DNA of 32,911 nucleotides from an uncultured Prochlorococcus sp. (GCA_902535025.1 CACARV010000009.1:1-32911); one strand, 5' to 3'; positions 8,453 to 17,983 are shown, counted from the first letter of the stretch. Notes: generated by a model from the sequence alone, not told the origin. A program made the numbers and translations.

Positions 8453-9103
8453 ATGGTTAATAGAACAGCAATAATTAAACAACCTGATAAAATTTCTTTT
8501 TTCAATGATGTTTATAAATTACAAAAACAATATCAGGAGGCATTGATTTTGGATGACTCTAACCCTAATTTTATTTGGATTGGGGAGCATCAACTCTGTT
8601 ATACATTGGGTAAAGGATCTAATTACGATAATTTACTATTTTCTCTAAATGATGATAAGTACGATGTTTTTAAGATTGACAGAGGTGGTGAGGTTACCTG
8701 TCATATGCCAGGACAATTAGTAACTTACTTGGTTTTAGATTTGAAAAGTTTTAATAAAGATTTAAATTGGTATTTAAGAAAAATTGAAGAAATAATTATA
8801 AAAATTCTAAAATTTTTTAATGTAGATTGTCACTCTAGAGAAGGTTTTACTGGGGTTTGGATAGGAAATAAGAAAATTGCTTCAATTGGGATTGGGTGTA
8901 AAAGATGGATTACGATAAATGGATTTTCAATAAATCTTGACTGTGAATTAGAAAATTTTAATAAAATCATACCTTGCGGAATTGAGAATTGTCATATGGC
9001 AAATATGATTGATTACAACAAAAATTTAAATATTGAAGAAGTCAAGAAAATTGTTAAAAAAATCATTCAGGAAGAATTTAATTTTGAATTTGTATCAAAA
9101 TAG
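8453..9103 (+). CDS. lipB: Lipoyl(octanoyl) transferase LipB
   Basis: LipB moves the octanoyl group from octanoyl-ACP to lipoyl domains, the first step in making protein-bound lipoate. The motif [12 protein letters not shown] is at residues 77-88. The catalytic lysine lies in [14 protein letters not shown], most likely K141. The acyl-accepting cysteine is C175 in IIPCGIE. The 216 residues match the family. A likely substrate, the lipoyl domain of the E2 subunit, is encoded 2.6 kb downstream at 11759. It starts with ATG and is divergent from hpf. Confidence 0.95.
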   Translation: MVNRTAIIKQPDKISFFNDVYKLQKQYQEALILDDSNPNFIWIGEHQLCYTLGKGSNYDNLLFSLNDDKYDVFKIDRGGEVTCHMPGQLVTYLVLDLKSFNKDLNWYLRKIEEIIIKILKFFNVDCHSREGFTGVWIGNKKIASIGIGCKRWITINGFSINLDCELENFNKIIPCGIENCHMANMIDYNKNLNIEEVKKIVKKIIQEEFNFEFVSK

Positions 9104-9130
9104 AAATTAAAATTCCAAATTCAATTTAAT

Positions 9131-11071
9131 ATGAGTGATTTAGCGTATTGGCCTTCAGCCAAACCTCTTTCTAAAAAAGACAAATTTGCAAAAGATAGAG
9201 GTTTTATCGAGAAACTTAGTCATATAGACCAAATTTGGGAAAATTTAAAAATTAAATGTGGTGACACTTTAGCTGTTTGCGATTTGAGGGGCAAATATAA
9301 TGAGAAATACTCTTACTCTGATCTAGCTGATTTAATAACAAAGGTTTCTTTTGCTTTTAAAAATTATGGGTTAGTAAAAGGGGATGTGGTTACTGTAATA
9401 TCTGAAAATTCTCCAAGATGGCTAGCTGCTGATCAAGGCTTAATGCGTTTAGGAGCTATAAATGCAGTAAGAGGTATTAATTCGCCTTCAATAGAATTAG
9501 AGTATATTATCAAGCACTCTAATTCAGTAGGCCTAATAGTTCAATCTAAGGAGATTTGGCTAAAGTTAAACAATAAAGAAGAATTAAAAAAAAGACTGAA
9601 ATTTATAATCAATTTAGAAGATGAACAATTTGACAGTTTAATCAGCTGGAGTCAATTTATAAGTGCAGAAGAAAAAGAAAATTCTCAAAACAATTTTATT
9701 GACAAATTTAATCCAAAAATTGATGACGTTGCTACTATTCTTTACACCTCTGGTACAACAGGAGAACCTAAAGGTGTGCCTTTAACTCATGCAAATTTTT
9801 TACATCAAATAATAAATTTAGCCTCTATCGCTAATCCAGAACCTGGAACTTCTGTATTAAGTGTTTTACCTATCTGGCATTCTTATGAGAGAAGTGCTGA
9901 ATACTTCTTTTTTTCATGTGGTTGTTCTCAATACTATACAATTCCAAAATTTATGAAAGATGATATTACCCAAATAAAACCAGTTGTAATGGCGACTGTG
10001 CCAAGACTATGGGAGGCAATACATGATGGTTTTTTTCAGGCATTAAAAAAAATGCCCTCTAAAAAGCAAAAACTTATTAAGTTTTTAATAAGCAATAGTT
10101 CAATTTTCAAGAGAGCTCTAAGAAGGATAAGAAATTTAGATATCAATCAAATAACTTTTAAATCTAAAATCCCATTAATGGCTTCTGTTGTTGGCCGATA
10201 TCCTTTACATAAATTGTCTTCTATTTTTGTGTGGCCAAATATTCTTAGACAACTATGCGGCGAAAAACTGAAATTTCCAATTAACGGCGGCGGTGCATTG
10301 CCAGAACATGTGGATCTTTTTTTTGAATCTTTAGGTATAGATGTTTTGGTGGGATATGGACTTACAGAAACTAGTCCAGTATTAACTTGTAGAAGAAGAG
10401 AATTAAATGTTAGAGGATCATCCGGTCAGCCTTTGGCATTTACAGAAATCCAAATAGTGAATGATAAAAAAAAGATTCTGAAGTACAGAGAAGTCGGAAA
10501 AATTCTTGTTAGGGGACCACAAGTGATGAAAGGTTATCTCAATAATGAAACTGCTACAAAAGATGTTTTATCCAAAGATGGTTGGTTTGATACGGGCGAT
10601 TTAGGTTTCCTAATACCAAATGGTTCTCTTTTTATTACAGGAAGAGCCAAGGATACAATAGTGCTATCAAGTGGTGAAAATATAGAGCCAAATCCACTAG
10701 AGAACGAAATCCTTAGATCTGAATTTATCAATCAGGTTCAAATAGTGGGACAAGATAAGAAATGTTTAACAGCCCTTGTAGTGCCAAATGTTGAATTGGT
10801 TAAAAAGAAGTTCTTGGAAGAAGATTTATCAAAATTAAACCTGAATAAGAATATTGGTATCTTTTTTAAATCTCAAATCAATAATTTACTTAGAAGTCGA
10901 TCAGGAGCAAGATTAGAAGAACAAATATTAGATTGTTTTTTTGTAGATGCTTTTACTTTAGAAAATGGTTTGCTTACACAAACTCTTAAACAAAAAAGAA
11001 AAGAAATAGAAAAAAAATATTCATCTAAAATAGAAAATATGTATGAAAATAAATTTATTAAGAAAATTTGA
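9131..11071 (+). CDS. aas: Long-chain acyl-ACP/acyl-CoA synthetase
   Basis: This is an AMP-forming adenylate enzyme that activates free fatty acids. Cyanobacterial members of this type (for example Slr1609) act mainly as acyl-ACP synthetases that recycle fatty acids released from membranes. Family motifs in order are YTSGTTGEPKGVPLTHAN (P-loop, from about residue 205), GYGLTETSPV, the hinge FDTGDLGFL, and GRAKDTIVLSSGENIEP. The 646 residues are typical. The ATG start at 9131 lies 27 bases after lipB. Whether CoA or ACP is the acceptor cannot be decided from the sequence. The ACP reading follows the experimentally studied cyanobacterial relatives and the absence of beta-oxidation in this lineage. 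Confidence 0.92.
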   Translation: MSDLAYWPSAKPLSKKDKFAKDRGFIEKLSHIDQIWENLKIKCGDTLAVCDLRGKYNEKYSYSDLADLITKVSFAFKNYGLVKGDVVTVISENSPRWLAADQGLMRLGAINAVRGINSPSIELEYIIKHSNSVGLIVQSKEIWLKLNNKEELKKRLKFIINLEDEQFDSLISWSQFISAEEKENSQNNFIDKFNPKIDDVATILYTSGTTGEPKGVPLTHANFLHQIINLASIANPEPGTSVLSVLPIWHSYERSAEYFFFSCGCSQYYTIPKFMKDDITQIKPVVMATVPRLWEAIHDGFFQALKKMPSKKQKLIKFLISNSSIFKRALRRIRNLDINQITFKSKIPLMASVVGRYPLHKLSSIFVWPNILRQLCGEKLKFPINGGGALPEHVDLFFESLGIDVLVGYGLTETSPVLTCRRRELNVRGSSGQPLAFTEIQIVNDKKKILKYREVGKILVRGPQVMKGYLNNETATKDVLSKDGWFDTGDLGFLIPNGSLFITGRAKDTIVLSSGENIEPNPLENEILRSEFINQVQIVGQDKKCLTALVVPNVELVKKKFLEEDLSKLNLNKNIGIFFKSQINNLLRSRSGARLEEQILDCFFVDAFTLENGLLTQTLKQKRKEIEKKYSSKIENMYENKFIKKI

Positions 11072-11109
11072 TTTGTTCTATCTATATTTAGAAGGTATTT
11101 TTATTTTTT

Positions 11110-11553
11110 ATGGAAACAAAAAACTCGATATCGATAAAACGCTCAATAGTTATTAAAGCTGTAGTTACCCCAATTTGGAAGGAGGATGCTGAAAAAGAAT
11201 TAAGCAAAGCAATTTCAAACGTTGACCAGCAATTATCTCAACTTGAACAAGAGGGGCAGCAAATAGTAAACAACATTAGATCCCAGTCAGTTAATCCATT
11301 AGATCCTAGGGTTCAAGAACAGGTTAGTCAGGTGCAACAACAAGTTGCAGCAAAACGAAATGAAATTGAAGAACAAAAAAGAAATCTACTTCAACAACAG
11401 AGTCAAGTTCGCGAATTAAAGATGGATGAAATTGTTGATCAAGGACAAGTTGATAGTTTCTGCGATGTCACTGTGGGCGACAATCTGATTGAAAAAATGC
11501 AAGCCTCAATTACTGTGAAAGATGGAGTTATTCAATCTATCGATAAAAATTAA
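11110..11553 (+). CDS. YlqD-like coiled-coil protein
   Basis: This is a soluble protein of 147 residues. Residues 1-20 and 105-147 contain beta-type sequence (SIVIKAVVTPIWKED; CDVTVGDNLIEKMQASITV). Between them is a long Gln/Glu-rich heptad region (about 25-105) that should form an antiparallel coiled coil. This layout matches the YlqD family found in Firmicutes and cyanobacteria, whose function is unknown. The ending KDGVIQSID, following GDNLIEKM, is the conserved-looking C-terminal block. It lies 38 bases after the acyl-ACP synthetase gene and 205 bases before the E2 gene, which has its own promoter. The family name is from recall, so moderate confidence. Confidence 0.7.
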   Translation: METKNSISIKRSIVIKAVVTPIWKEDAEKELSKAISNVDQQLSQLEQEGQQIVNNIRSQSVNPLDPRVQEQVSQVQQQVAAKRNEIEEQKRNLLQQQSQVRELKMDEIVDQGQVDSFCDVTVGDNLIEKMQASITVKDGVIQSIDKN

Positions 11554-11642
11554 GAAATAAATTTTATTTCTAATAAAAAATCTTTATTGAAAAAATCTTA
11601 ATTGTCGTCGATCTAAATTATTACTTTCTTAAGTTTTAAGAG

Positions 11643-11671
11643 TTCCCACTGTGAACATGATTTCGTATAAT
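11643..11671 (+). promoter_or_regulatory. Predicted sigma70-type promoter for the E2 gene
   Basis: A consensus TATAAT at 11666-11671 is preceded, at exactly 17 bases, by TTCCCA at 11643-11648, which matches four of six bases of TTGACA. Transcription would begin near 11679 and leave a leader of about 80 bases before the ATG at 11759. AT-rich DNA yields chance -10 elements, but the spacing and position in the only long gap here support it. Confidence 0.5.
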
Positions 11672-11685
11672 TAAAACAAGAGTTT

Positions 11686-11732
11686 AAGGGTTCTTAATAA
11701 TAAAACTTTAGAAAGTTTGGTAAAAATCCCTT
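11686..11732 (+). promoter_or_regulatory. Structured leader upstream of the E2 gene
   Basis: AAGGG at 11686-11690 can pair with CCCTT at 11728-11732, and within that interval AAACTTT (11703-11709) pairs with AAAGTTT (11712-11718). Together they would make a nested stem in the 5' leader, ending 26 bases before the ATG. I do not recognise a known riboswitch. It could be mRNA-stabilising or simply chance pairing. Confidence 0.3.
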
Positions 11733-11758
11733 GAAACTTATGCAATAACAATTTTCTT

Positions 11759-13120
11759 ATGTCTCACGAAATATTCATGCCTGCCTTGAGTTCTACTATG
11801 ACGGAGGGTAAGATTGTGGAATGGTTAAAAAATCCAGGAGATAAGGTTGAAAGAGGCGAATCTGTATTGGTTGTTGAATCTGATAAAGCTGATATGGATG
11901 TTGAATCTTTTCAAGATGGATATCTTGCGGCAGTTTTAATGCCTGCTGGCAGCACTGCGCCAGTAGGAGAAACTATTGGTCTTATTGTAGAAAATGAGGA
12001 TGAGATAGCTTCTGTTCAAGAACAAAATAAAGGAAATCAGACTGAAGTCTCTACTTCAGACCAACTTGAATTGGTAAGCAATAAAATCGAAGAAAAATCA
12101 GTAGTTCAGACTGAAAATATTAAAAAAGAAGAAGTCGTTTTGAAAAGCGAAAAGCCAGCACCATCTTTTAAAAGTGACCAAATTAGTGCTGCTACTAGTA
12201 ATGTTTCTTCAAGGATAATTGCATCTCCAAGAGCTAAAAAACTTGCCTCTCAAATGGGTGTTGACTTAGCAAAGGTTCATGGATCTGGACCTCATGGAAG
12301 AATTCAAGCCGATGATATTTTAAAAGCTAATGGCCAACCTGTCTCTATACCATGGATAGGAGAGAGTGGTTCTCCTGCAAGTATCCCTAGTGTAAATGTA
12401 AAAGTTGAAAGCAAACCAGAAACATCAGGAAACAGCTTTGGTAAGCCTGGAGAAACCGTTCAATTTAATACTCTTCAAAAAGCGGTAAATAAAAACATGG
12501 AATCTAGTTTGGATGTCCCATGTTTTAGGGTGGGATATTCCATTGAAACAGATAAATTAGATAATTTTTATAAAAAGGTGAAACAGAATGGAGTCACTAT
12601 GACTGCTTTACTAGTAAAGGCAGTTGCAAAGATACTGAAGAAACATCCTCAAGTTAACTCAAGTTTCTCAGAAAATGGAATTTCTTATCCAGAAAATATA
12701 AATATTGCTGTTGCTGTCGCGATGGAAGATGGCGGACTAATAACTCCAGTATTAAAAGAACCATGCAATAGTGATTTATTTGAATTATCTAGGGAATGGA
12801 AAGATCTGGTAAAAAGATCAAGATCAAAACAATTAGAACCTGATGAATATTCAACGGGAACATTCACTTTATCTAACCTTGGCATGTTTGGAGTTGATAG
12901 ATTTGACGCAATTCTACCTCCAGGTACCGGAGCGATTTTAGCGATAGCATCATCGAAACCAACTGTTGTTGCTAATAGTGATGGTTCGATATCGGTTAAA
13001 AAAATAATGCAAGTAAATCTAACAGCTGACCATAGAGTGATCTATGGAGCTGATGGTGCTTCATTCTTAAAAGACTTGGCCTTCCTAATTGAAAATGAGC
13101 CAGAGACACTTGTATCTTAG
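11759..13120 (+). CDS. pdhC: Pyruvate dehydrogenase E2, dihydrolipoyl acetyltransferase
   Basis: This is the core subunit of the pyruvate dehydrogenase complex. It carries acetyl groups on lipoate and transfers them to CoA. A single lipoyl domain occupies about residues 1-78, with the lipoylated lysine K43 in ESDKADMDVES. A charged linker follows (about 80-150). The E1/E3-binding domain is at about 155-190 (SPRAKKLASQMGVDLAKVHG, GRIQADDIL). The catalytic domain runs from about 230 to the end and holds the active-site motif ADHRVIYGADG with H425. The 453 residues are normal for cyanobacteria. The ATG is at 11759 behind a predicted promoter. It is followed after 6 bases by queA. No E2 of a 2-oxoglutarate dehydrogenase is expected in this lineage, which favours the pyruvate complex. 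Confidence 0.93.
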   Translation: MSHEIFMPALSSTMTEGKIVEWLKNPGDKVERGESVLVVESDKADMDVESFQDGYLAAVLMPAGSTAPVGETIGLIVENEDEIASVQEQNKGNQTEVSTSDQLELVSNKIEEKSVVQTENIKKEEVVLKSEKPAPSFKSDQISAATSNVSSRIIASPRAKKLASQMGVDLAKVHGSGPHGRIQADDILKANGQPVSIPWIGESGSPASIPSVNVKVESKPETSGNSFGKPGETVQFNTLQKAVNKNMESSLDVPCFRVGYSIETDKLDNFYKKVKQNGVTMTALLVKAVAKILKKHPQVNSSFSENGISYPENINIAVAVAMEDGGLITPVLKEPCNSDLFELSREWKDLVKRSRSKQLEPDEYSTGTFTLSNLGMFGVDRFDAILPPGTGAILAIASSKPTVVANSDGSISVKKIMQVNLTADHRVIYGADGASFLKDLAFLIENEPETLVS

Positions 13121-13126
13121 ATTTAA

Positions 13127-14263
13127 TTGATTTCTCAAATTAATAATGAAGAAAGAGATCATAAGCTTGAAGCATATGATTACACTCTTGATCCTTCACT
13201 AATTGCTAGTAAACCTTCTGCAATAAGGCATGAATCAAGATTGATGATAGTTAGAAATAGTGTTTTAAAAGATGACTGCTTAACTAATAAATTTACCAAG
13301 AATCTTTTAGATGAATTTAGAGAAGGCGATCTTGTGGTTGTAAATAATACTAAAGTAATGAAAGCGAGGTTAAAGGTTGAATTAGAAAACAAGACATTAG
13401 TCGAATTATTAGTTTTAGAAAGATCCTATGAATGTGTTTGGTTATGTTTAGCAAAGCCAGCAAAAAAGTTAAAAATAAATAGAAAATTGAAATTAAAATC
13501 TCCTTCGGCAAAAGATATTAATTTGATGGTTGATGAAGTTGATGAAGAAACTGGAGGAAGATTTATTAAATTTCCGAAAAACATAATTGATCTAAACTCA
13601 ATGAATGATCTTCTTGATAAATACGGAGAAATACCTCTACCTCCTTATATAAAAAATTCCGAAGAAGAATCTTTTCATGAGAACAGTTATCAAACTGAGT
13701 ATGCAACTAATCCAGGCGCAGTTGCTGCGCCAACAGCTGGTTTACACTTAAGCAAAAGTCTTTTATCTAATCTAAAAAAAAAAGGGGTAATAATCTTACC
13801 AATTACTTTGCATGTGGGTTATGGAACATTCAAACCAATTGATCAAGAAGATTTAACTAACTTAAAACTTCACAAAGAATGGGTAAGTGTTAATAAGGAA
13901 GTAGTGGAGGAAATAAAAAGAATAAAGAAAACAGATAGGAGAATAATTGCTATAGGAACGACAAGTGTAAGAGCACTTGAAAGTTGTTATTCTTGTGAAA
14001 TTAACGACTTTATTCCCATAGCAAAATATGTTGATTTAGTAATTAAGCCAGGTTACAAATTTAAAGTAGTTGATGGATTATTAACTAATTTTCATCTTCC
14101 TAAAAGCTCGTTATTACTATTAGTAGGTGCAATGATTGGGAGAGAAAGATTATTAGATTTGTATAAAAAAGCCATAAGAGAAAAATTTAGATTTTTCTCT
14201 TATGGCGATGCTATGTATATTTCGCCAGAATCACTATTGGAGAAAAATAGATTTAAGCTTTGA
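13127..14263 (+). CDS. queA: S-adenosylmethionine:tRNA ribosyltransferase-isomerase QueA
   Basis: QueA transfers the ribosyl part of S-adenosylmethionine to 7-aminomethyl-7-deazaguanine in tRNA, making epoxyqueuosine. Family blocks are [14 protein letters not shown] (about residues 17-30), [66 protein letters not shown] and YGDAMYIS. The 378 residues are slightly long because of a short acidic N-terminal extension after the TTG start at 13127, which lies 6 bases behind the E2 stop. No better in-frame start is visible before the conserved YDYTL. The 3' end overlaps the convergent cysK gene by 11 bases. Confidence 0.95.
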   Translation: MISQINNEERDHKLEAYDYTLDPSLIASKPSAIRHESRLMIVRNSVLKDDCLTNKFTKNLLDEFREGDLVVVNNTKVMKARLKVELENKTLVELLVLERSYECVWLCLAKPAKKLKINRKLKLKSPSAKDINLMVDEVDEETGGRFIKFPKNIIDLNSMNDLLDKYGEIPLPPYIKNSEEESFHENSYQTEYATNPGAVAAPTAGLHLSKSLLSNLKKKGVIILPITLHVGYGTFKPIDQEDLTNLKLHKEWVSVNKEVVEEIKRIKKTDRRIIAIGTTSVRALESCYSCEINDFIPIAKYVDLVIKPGYKFKVVDGLLTNFHLPKSSLLLLVGAMIGRERLLDLYKKAIREKFRFFSYGDAMYISPESLLEKNRFKL

Positions 14264-15239
14264 CTGGTTCTTGAATGATTCCGCTTGGCACTTCAGTAAA
14301 CATAATCGATGATAAATACCTCTCCGCTAAATCAGGTAAAACAACTACAATAGTTTTCCCAGCATATTCATCTTGTTCAGCTAATCTAATAGCTGCTGCT
14401 GCTGCTGCACCACAAGATATTCCTACTAATAAGCCTTCCTCTTTAGCTAATCTAAGAGCCATCTCGATTGACTCATCATTTGTTACCTGTTCAACCTTGT
14501 CAACAATTGATAAGTCCAGATTCTTAGGAATAAATCCTGCTCCAATTCCTTGAATTTTATGTGGTCCAGATTTAACCTCTTCCCCATTCATTGTCTGAGT
14601 AATAACAGGACTATGAGATGGTTCTACAGCTACAGAAGTAATATTCTTTCCCTTTTCTTGCTTAATATACCTTGAAACTCCTGTAATTGTTCCTCCAGTA
14701 CCAACCCCAGCAACTAAAACATCAATTTCACCATCGCAATCATCCCAGATTTCCGGTCCAGTAGTTTTGAAATGAATTTCAGGGTTTGCTGGATTATCAA
14801 ATTGACCTGGCATGAAATATTGAGAAGGATTACTTTCTGCAATTTCTTTAGCCTTAGCTATTGCTCCAGGCATACCTTTAGAAGCTTCTGTTAAAACAAT
14901 TTCAGCACCCAACACTGCCATAACTCTTCTTCTTTCAATGGACATAGATTCTGGCATTGTAAGAATGAGTTTATAACCTCTTGCTGAAGCAGTAAAAGCT
15001 AAAGCAATTCCTGTATTTCCAGAAGTTGGCTCAACAATCGTTTTGTCTTTTGTAAGCCTTCCACTTTTTTCTGCATCCCAGATCATGTTTGCGCCAATCC
15101 TACATTTGACACTGTAAGCAGGGTTTCTACCTTCTATTTTTGCAAGTACAGTAGCTTTCGCGTTTTTAGTAACTGACTTTAATTTTACTAATGGAGTGTT
15201 TCCAATAGCAAAACTGTTGTCCTCATAAATTTTAGCCAT
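14253..15239 (-). CDS. cysK: Cysteine synthase A (O-acetylserine sulfhydrylase)
   Basis: CysK joins sulfide to O-acetylserine to form cysteine, using PLP. The PLP lysine is K45 in [10 protein letters not shown]. The substrate loop PTSGNTGIA is at residues 71-79. The phosphate-binding glycine loop [10 protein letters not shown] is at about 178-187. An alanine-rich stretch near residue 280 ([11 protein letters not shown]) is part of the C-terminal domain. The 328 residues are typical. The ATG is at 15239, separated from the upstream cystathionine enzyme by 82 bases that contain an inverted repeat. The neighbourhood of two trans-sulfuration enzymes points to a sulfur amino acid cluster. Confidence 0.96.
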   Translation of the reverse strand: MAKIYEDNSFAIGNTPLVKLKSVTKNAKATVLAKIEGRNPAYSVKCRIGANMIWDAEKSGRLTKDKTIVEPTSGNTGIALAFTASARGYKLILTMPESMSIERRRVMAVLGAEIVLTEASKGMPGAIAKAKEIAESNPSQYFMPGQFDNPANPEIHFKTTGPEIWDDCDGEIDVLVAGVGTGGTITGVSRYIKQEKGKNITSVAVEPSHSPVITQTMNGEEVKSGPHKIQGIGAGFIPKNLDLSIVDKVEQVTNDESIEMALRLAKEEGLLVGISCGAAAAAAIRLAEQDEYAGKTIVVVLPDLAERYLSSIMFTEVPSGIIQEPVKA

Positions 15240-15255
15240 TTATATATTGAGAAAA

Positions 15256-15304
15256 TATACTCTAATACTAACTATTATTTAGAAAAAGAGTATAAATTTT
15301 TATA
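15256..15304. repeat. Inverted repeat between cysK and the upstream PLP enzyme
   Basis: TATACTCT at 15256-15263 and AGAGTATA at 15297-15304 are perfect 8-base inverted copies separated by 33 bases. They lie in the 82-base gap upstream of cysK on the minus strand. They might be a protein-binding operator or a long-loop hairpin. There is no T run at either side, so an intrinsic terminator is unlikely. Chance occurrence is possible in AT-rich DNA. Confidence 0.3.
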
Positions 15305-15321
15305 CGGTAAATACTAGGAAT

Positions 15322-16791
15322 TCAAAAATTATTTAGTGCTTCAGAAAAGGTTTTCCATAATTGATCTTGGTCTTCTAATCCAACTGATACTCTAATAAGG
15401 TGCGATGGTATACCAAAACTTTCAGCCCAATCCAACTCGTCATAATGAGCTAGTAAAACATAGGGACAAACAAGAGTAAATTTTGTACCTAAACTAGGTC
15501 CTTTAGATATTTGTAGAGAATCATAAAATTTTTTAGCTTTGTTCACTCCTCCATTTAATTCAAACGATAATAAGCAGCCGTATCCTCCATTAGAAGTAAG
15601 TAAAGAATTAAAATTTGGACAATTTTCTGGATGGAAAATATTTTTAATCTCGCTATGGGTTTCTAATCTTTTTTTTAATTCTAAACATGCTTTATTTTGT
15701 TCAAAAACTCTTTGATTTACATTTCTACTAACTTTCTCTAGATAAACCATATCTCCATCTGAAAGTACTGGAAGATTAATCTCGTTTAATGCATTTCTAA
15801 ACTGATCAATCCATTTGCTTTGTGGATTTAGTATTAATGATCCGGCAAGAATATCACCACTACCTGAAAAAATTTTTGTAAGTGAAGTAAAAACTATATC
15901 TGCATGTTCTAGGGAATTTATATTTAAATTTGAACCAATTGTATCGTCAACAATTAAGGGAATATTTAACTTTTTTGCTATTTTTGAAATTTTTTTAATG
16001 TTTACACATTTGAGCATTGGATTACTCGGTAGTTCAATAATTAATGCTGATGGATTTATTCTTTTGATTTCTAATTCAATATCCGCGCAATTTTCTTCTG
16101 TAATTAACTTGGCACCATGAAAAATATTCATTGGTAATTTAAGTACATCTACATATGGAAAACCAATTTGGAGTGTTGGTTTAGCTGGAAATAATTTATA
16201 TATGATTTCTAATGATGTATGCAATGCTGACATTCCAGATGAAGTTAAGTGAATATTAGTAGAGTTTATTTTTGTAGATTTAGAAATTCTATTTTTTATT
16301 CTTTGAGAACATTCATTTACGTAAGATTTTGGAGGGCAATCTTCAAGACCTAGTTCTATAGCAGCCGCTCTTGAAGATATGCCAAGACCAGTATGTTGCC
16401 AAAAATATTTTGCATAAATACTGCCTTCATTTTCAGTTATTAAGAAAGCTAAATTATCTCTTTTTTCTATTGATGAGAATTGTTTAGAAGTATTTCTATC
16501 AATGTATTTTTTAGCTTTAAAAGCTATGCTTTCAGTCGGATATGGCCAGATATTTTTATTGTTATAGTAATTTTCCTTTTTTACTTTTTCGCATAATCTT
16601 TTCACTATGGGGTTTAGACCGAACCGTGGGTAAATGGACTTTAATAAATTCATGCATTCTTGATTTTTTTCCTCGTAATTTATTACATCATTCCAAGTTG
16701 GCAATGCTACAGAAACAGCATGAATACTATCAGGTATTGCATATCCCAACTCTAAATTTTTCCATATAGGGTTTTTAAGTAAATCTCTCAA
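15322..16791 (-). CDS. Str2-like cystathionine gamma-synthase (long PLP enzyme)
   Basis: This is a 489-residue member of the Cys/Met metabolism PLP family, about 100 residues longer than MetB. The N-terminal block SIHAVSVALPTWNDVINYEE (residues 22-41) followed by YPRFGLNPIV resembles the N-terminus of fungal cystathionine gamma-synthase (Str2/Met-7). The PLP lysine is K306 in TSLTKIFSGSGD, with D282 in IVDDTIGSN. The YTRxxNP phosphate-clamp motif of classical MetB is not seen. Instead there is a motif around YFWQHTGLGISSR (129-141). The start is TTG at 16791, forced by the in-frame TGA two codons upstream that ends the preceding paralogue. Likely role: condensing an activated homoserine with cysteine. 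Its exact reaction remains inferred. Confidence 0.78.
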   Translation of the reverse strand: MRDLLKNPIWKNLELGYAIPDSIHAVSVALPTWNDVINYEEKNQECMNLLKSIYPRFGLNPIVKRLCEKVKKENYYNNKNIWPYPTESIAFKAKKYIDRNTSKQFSSIEKRDNLAFLITENEGSIYAKYFWQHTGLGISSRAAAIELGLEDCPPKSYVNECSQRIKNRISKSTKINSTNIHLTSSGMSALHTSLEIIYKLFPAKPTLQIGFPYVDVLKLPMNIFHGAKLITEENCADIELEIKRINPSALIIELPSNPMLKCVNIKKISKIAKKLNIPLIVDDTIGSNLNINSLEHADIVFTSLTKIFSGSGDILAGSLILNPQSKWIDQFRNALNEINLPVLSDGDMVYLEKVSRNVNQRVFEQNKACLELKKRLETHSEIKNIFHPENCPNFNSLLTSNGGYGCLLSFELNGGVNKAKKFYDSLQISKGPSLGTKFTLVCPYVLLAHYDELDWAESFGIPSHLIRVSVGLEDQDQLWKTFSEALNNF

Positions 16792-16794
16792 TTT

Positions 16795-17958
16795 TCAGAA
16801 TTTATTTAAAGCAAATAAAATATCCGAGATTAAATCGTTTGTATCTTCACATCCAATTGATAATCTGACAAGAGCATCATCTATCCCTAGTAGATTTTTT
16901 GTTTCATCATCAACAGAAGCATGAGTCATTGTTGCGGGGTGACAAATTAAACTTTCAACTCCTCCAAGGCTTTCTGCTAGCGAGAAATATTTGAGAGATT
17001 TGCAAAATTTAAAAGTATCATCTTTATTTAAATTTAATTTTAGGGTGATCATGGAACCTCCAGATTTCATTTGCGATTTTGCTAAATTAAATTGAGGATG
17101 TTCTTGATTAAAAGGGTAAATTACTTTACTTATTATTTTATGATTCTCTAATTCTTCAGAAATAAATTCTGCACTTTGAGTTTGTTGTTCGATTCTTAAA
17201 GGAAGAGTTTTTAATCCTCTCGTAATGAGCCAACTATCAAAAGGAGATGGTTGAAGCCCAAGAGCTTTTTGAGAGAAAAGCATCTTTCTATTCCATATCT
17301 CATCATTTGTTAATACAGCTCCACCAAGTGCGTCACTATGTCCATTAATGAATTTTGTTGTGCTTACAAGCGATAGTGTTGCACCAAGTTCTAATGGTTT
17401 TTGAATGAGCGCTGTAGAAAAGGTGTTGTCTACAACTACGGGTATTTGGAGTTTATTCGCTTCATCACAAATCGCCTTAATATCAAGTACTTTCAAAAGT
17501 GGATTAGTTGGACTTTCTAGCCATATCAAGGTTGGCTCGAAGTTTGAAATCTTTTTGATATTATTTTTGTTTGTAAAATCTGTGTATAAAACTTCTAGTC
17601 CAAATTTCTTGAAAATTTTTTCGAACATCCTCACTGTACAACCATAGAGATTTGACTCGCAGAGTATCTTGTCGCCTGACTTTAGTGTTGTTGTAATTGC
17701 GGTTACCGCGCTAATTCCAGATCCAAAAACTGTGCAGTGTTTAGAATCTTCTATTGATTTAAGTATGTTTTCTAGAATTCTAAAGTTTGGATTGCCTGAT
17801 CTAGTGTAGTCGAAATTATCTTTATTTCCATGTTTGAAAGTAGATGTAGAAAAAATAGGAGGCATAACGCATCCAGTATCTTCTGCAAAAGTTTCTCCAT
17901 GGTGAATAGATAAGGTCTTAACACCAGGCTTTTTAATATTATTTTTCTTATTTCCCAT
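16795..17958 (-). CDS. Cystathionine gamma-synthase/beta-lyase family enzyme (MetB/MetC-like)
   Basis: This is a classical 387-residue trans-sulfuration PLP enzyme. Visible sites are the phosphate-clamp motif YTRSGNPNF with Y51 and R53, D177 in VVDNTFSTAL, the Schiff-base lysine K202 in STTKFINGHSD, and the C-terminal block SLGGVESLICHPATMTHAS. These residues are shared by synthases and lyases, so the sequence alone does not say whether it makes or cleaves cystathionine. Because the following gene looks like a Str2-type synthase, a lyase role (cystathionine to homocysteine) is an attractive division of labour, but that is inference. The start is ATG at 17958. The stop at 16795-16797 is three bases before the TTG of the next gene, so the pair is co-translated. 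Confidence 0.88.
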   Translation of the reverse strand: MGNKKNNIKKPGVKTLSIHHGETFAEDTGCVMPPIFSTSTFKHGNKDNFDYTRSGNPNFRILENILKSIEDSKHCTVFGSGISAVTAITTTLKSGDKILCESNLYGCTVRMFEKIFKKFGLEVLYTDFTNKNNIKKISNFEPTLIWLESPTNPLLKVLDIKAICDEANKLQIPVVVDNTFSTALIQKPLELGATLSLVSTTKFINGHSDALGGAVLTNDEIWNRKMLFSQKALGLQPSPFDSWLITRGLKTLPLRIEQQTQSAEFISEELENHKIISKVIYPFNQEHPQFNLAKSQMKSGGSMITLKLNLNKDDTFKFCKSLKYFSLAESLGGVESLICHPATMTHASVDDETKNLLGIDDALVRLSIGCEDTNDLISDILFALNKF

Positions 17959-17983
17959 TATTTTTAAAAATAAGAATTAAGTT

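Noticed and set aside
11553-11571. AGAAATAAA/TTTATTTCT inverted repeat after the YlqD-like gene as a terminator
   Set aside because: The copies are separated by one base, the stem is only A-T apart from its outer pairs and no T run follows on the plus strand. Chance is sufficient.
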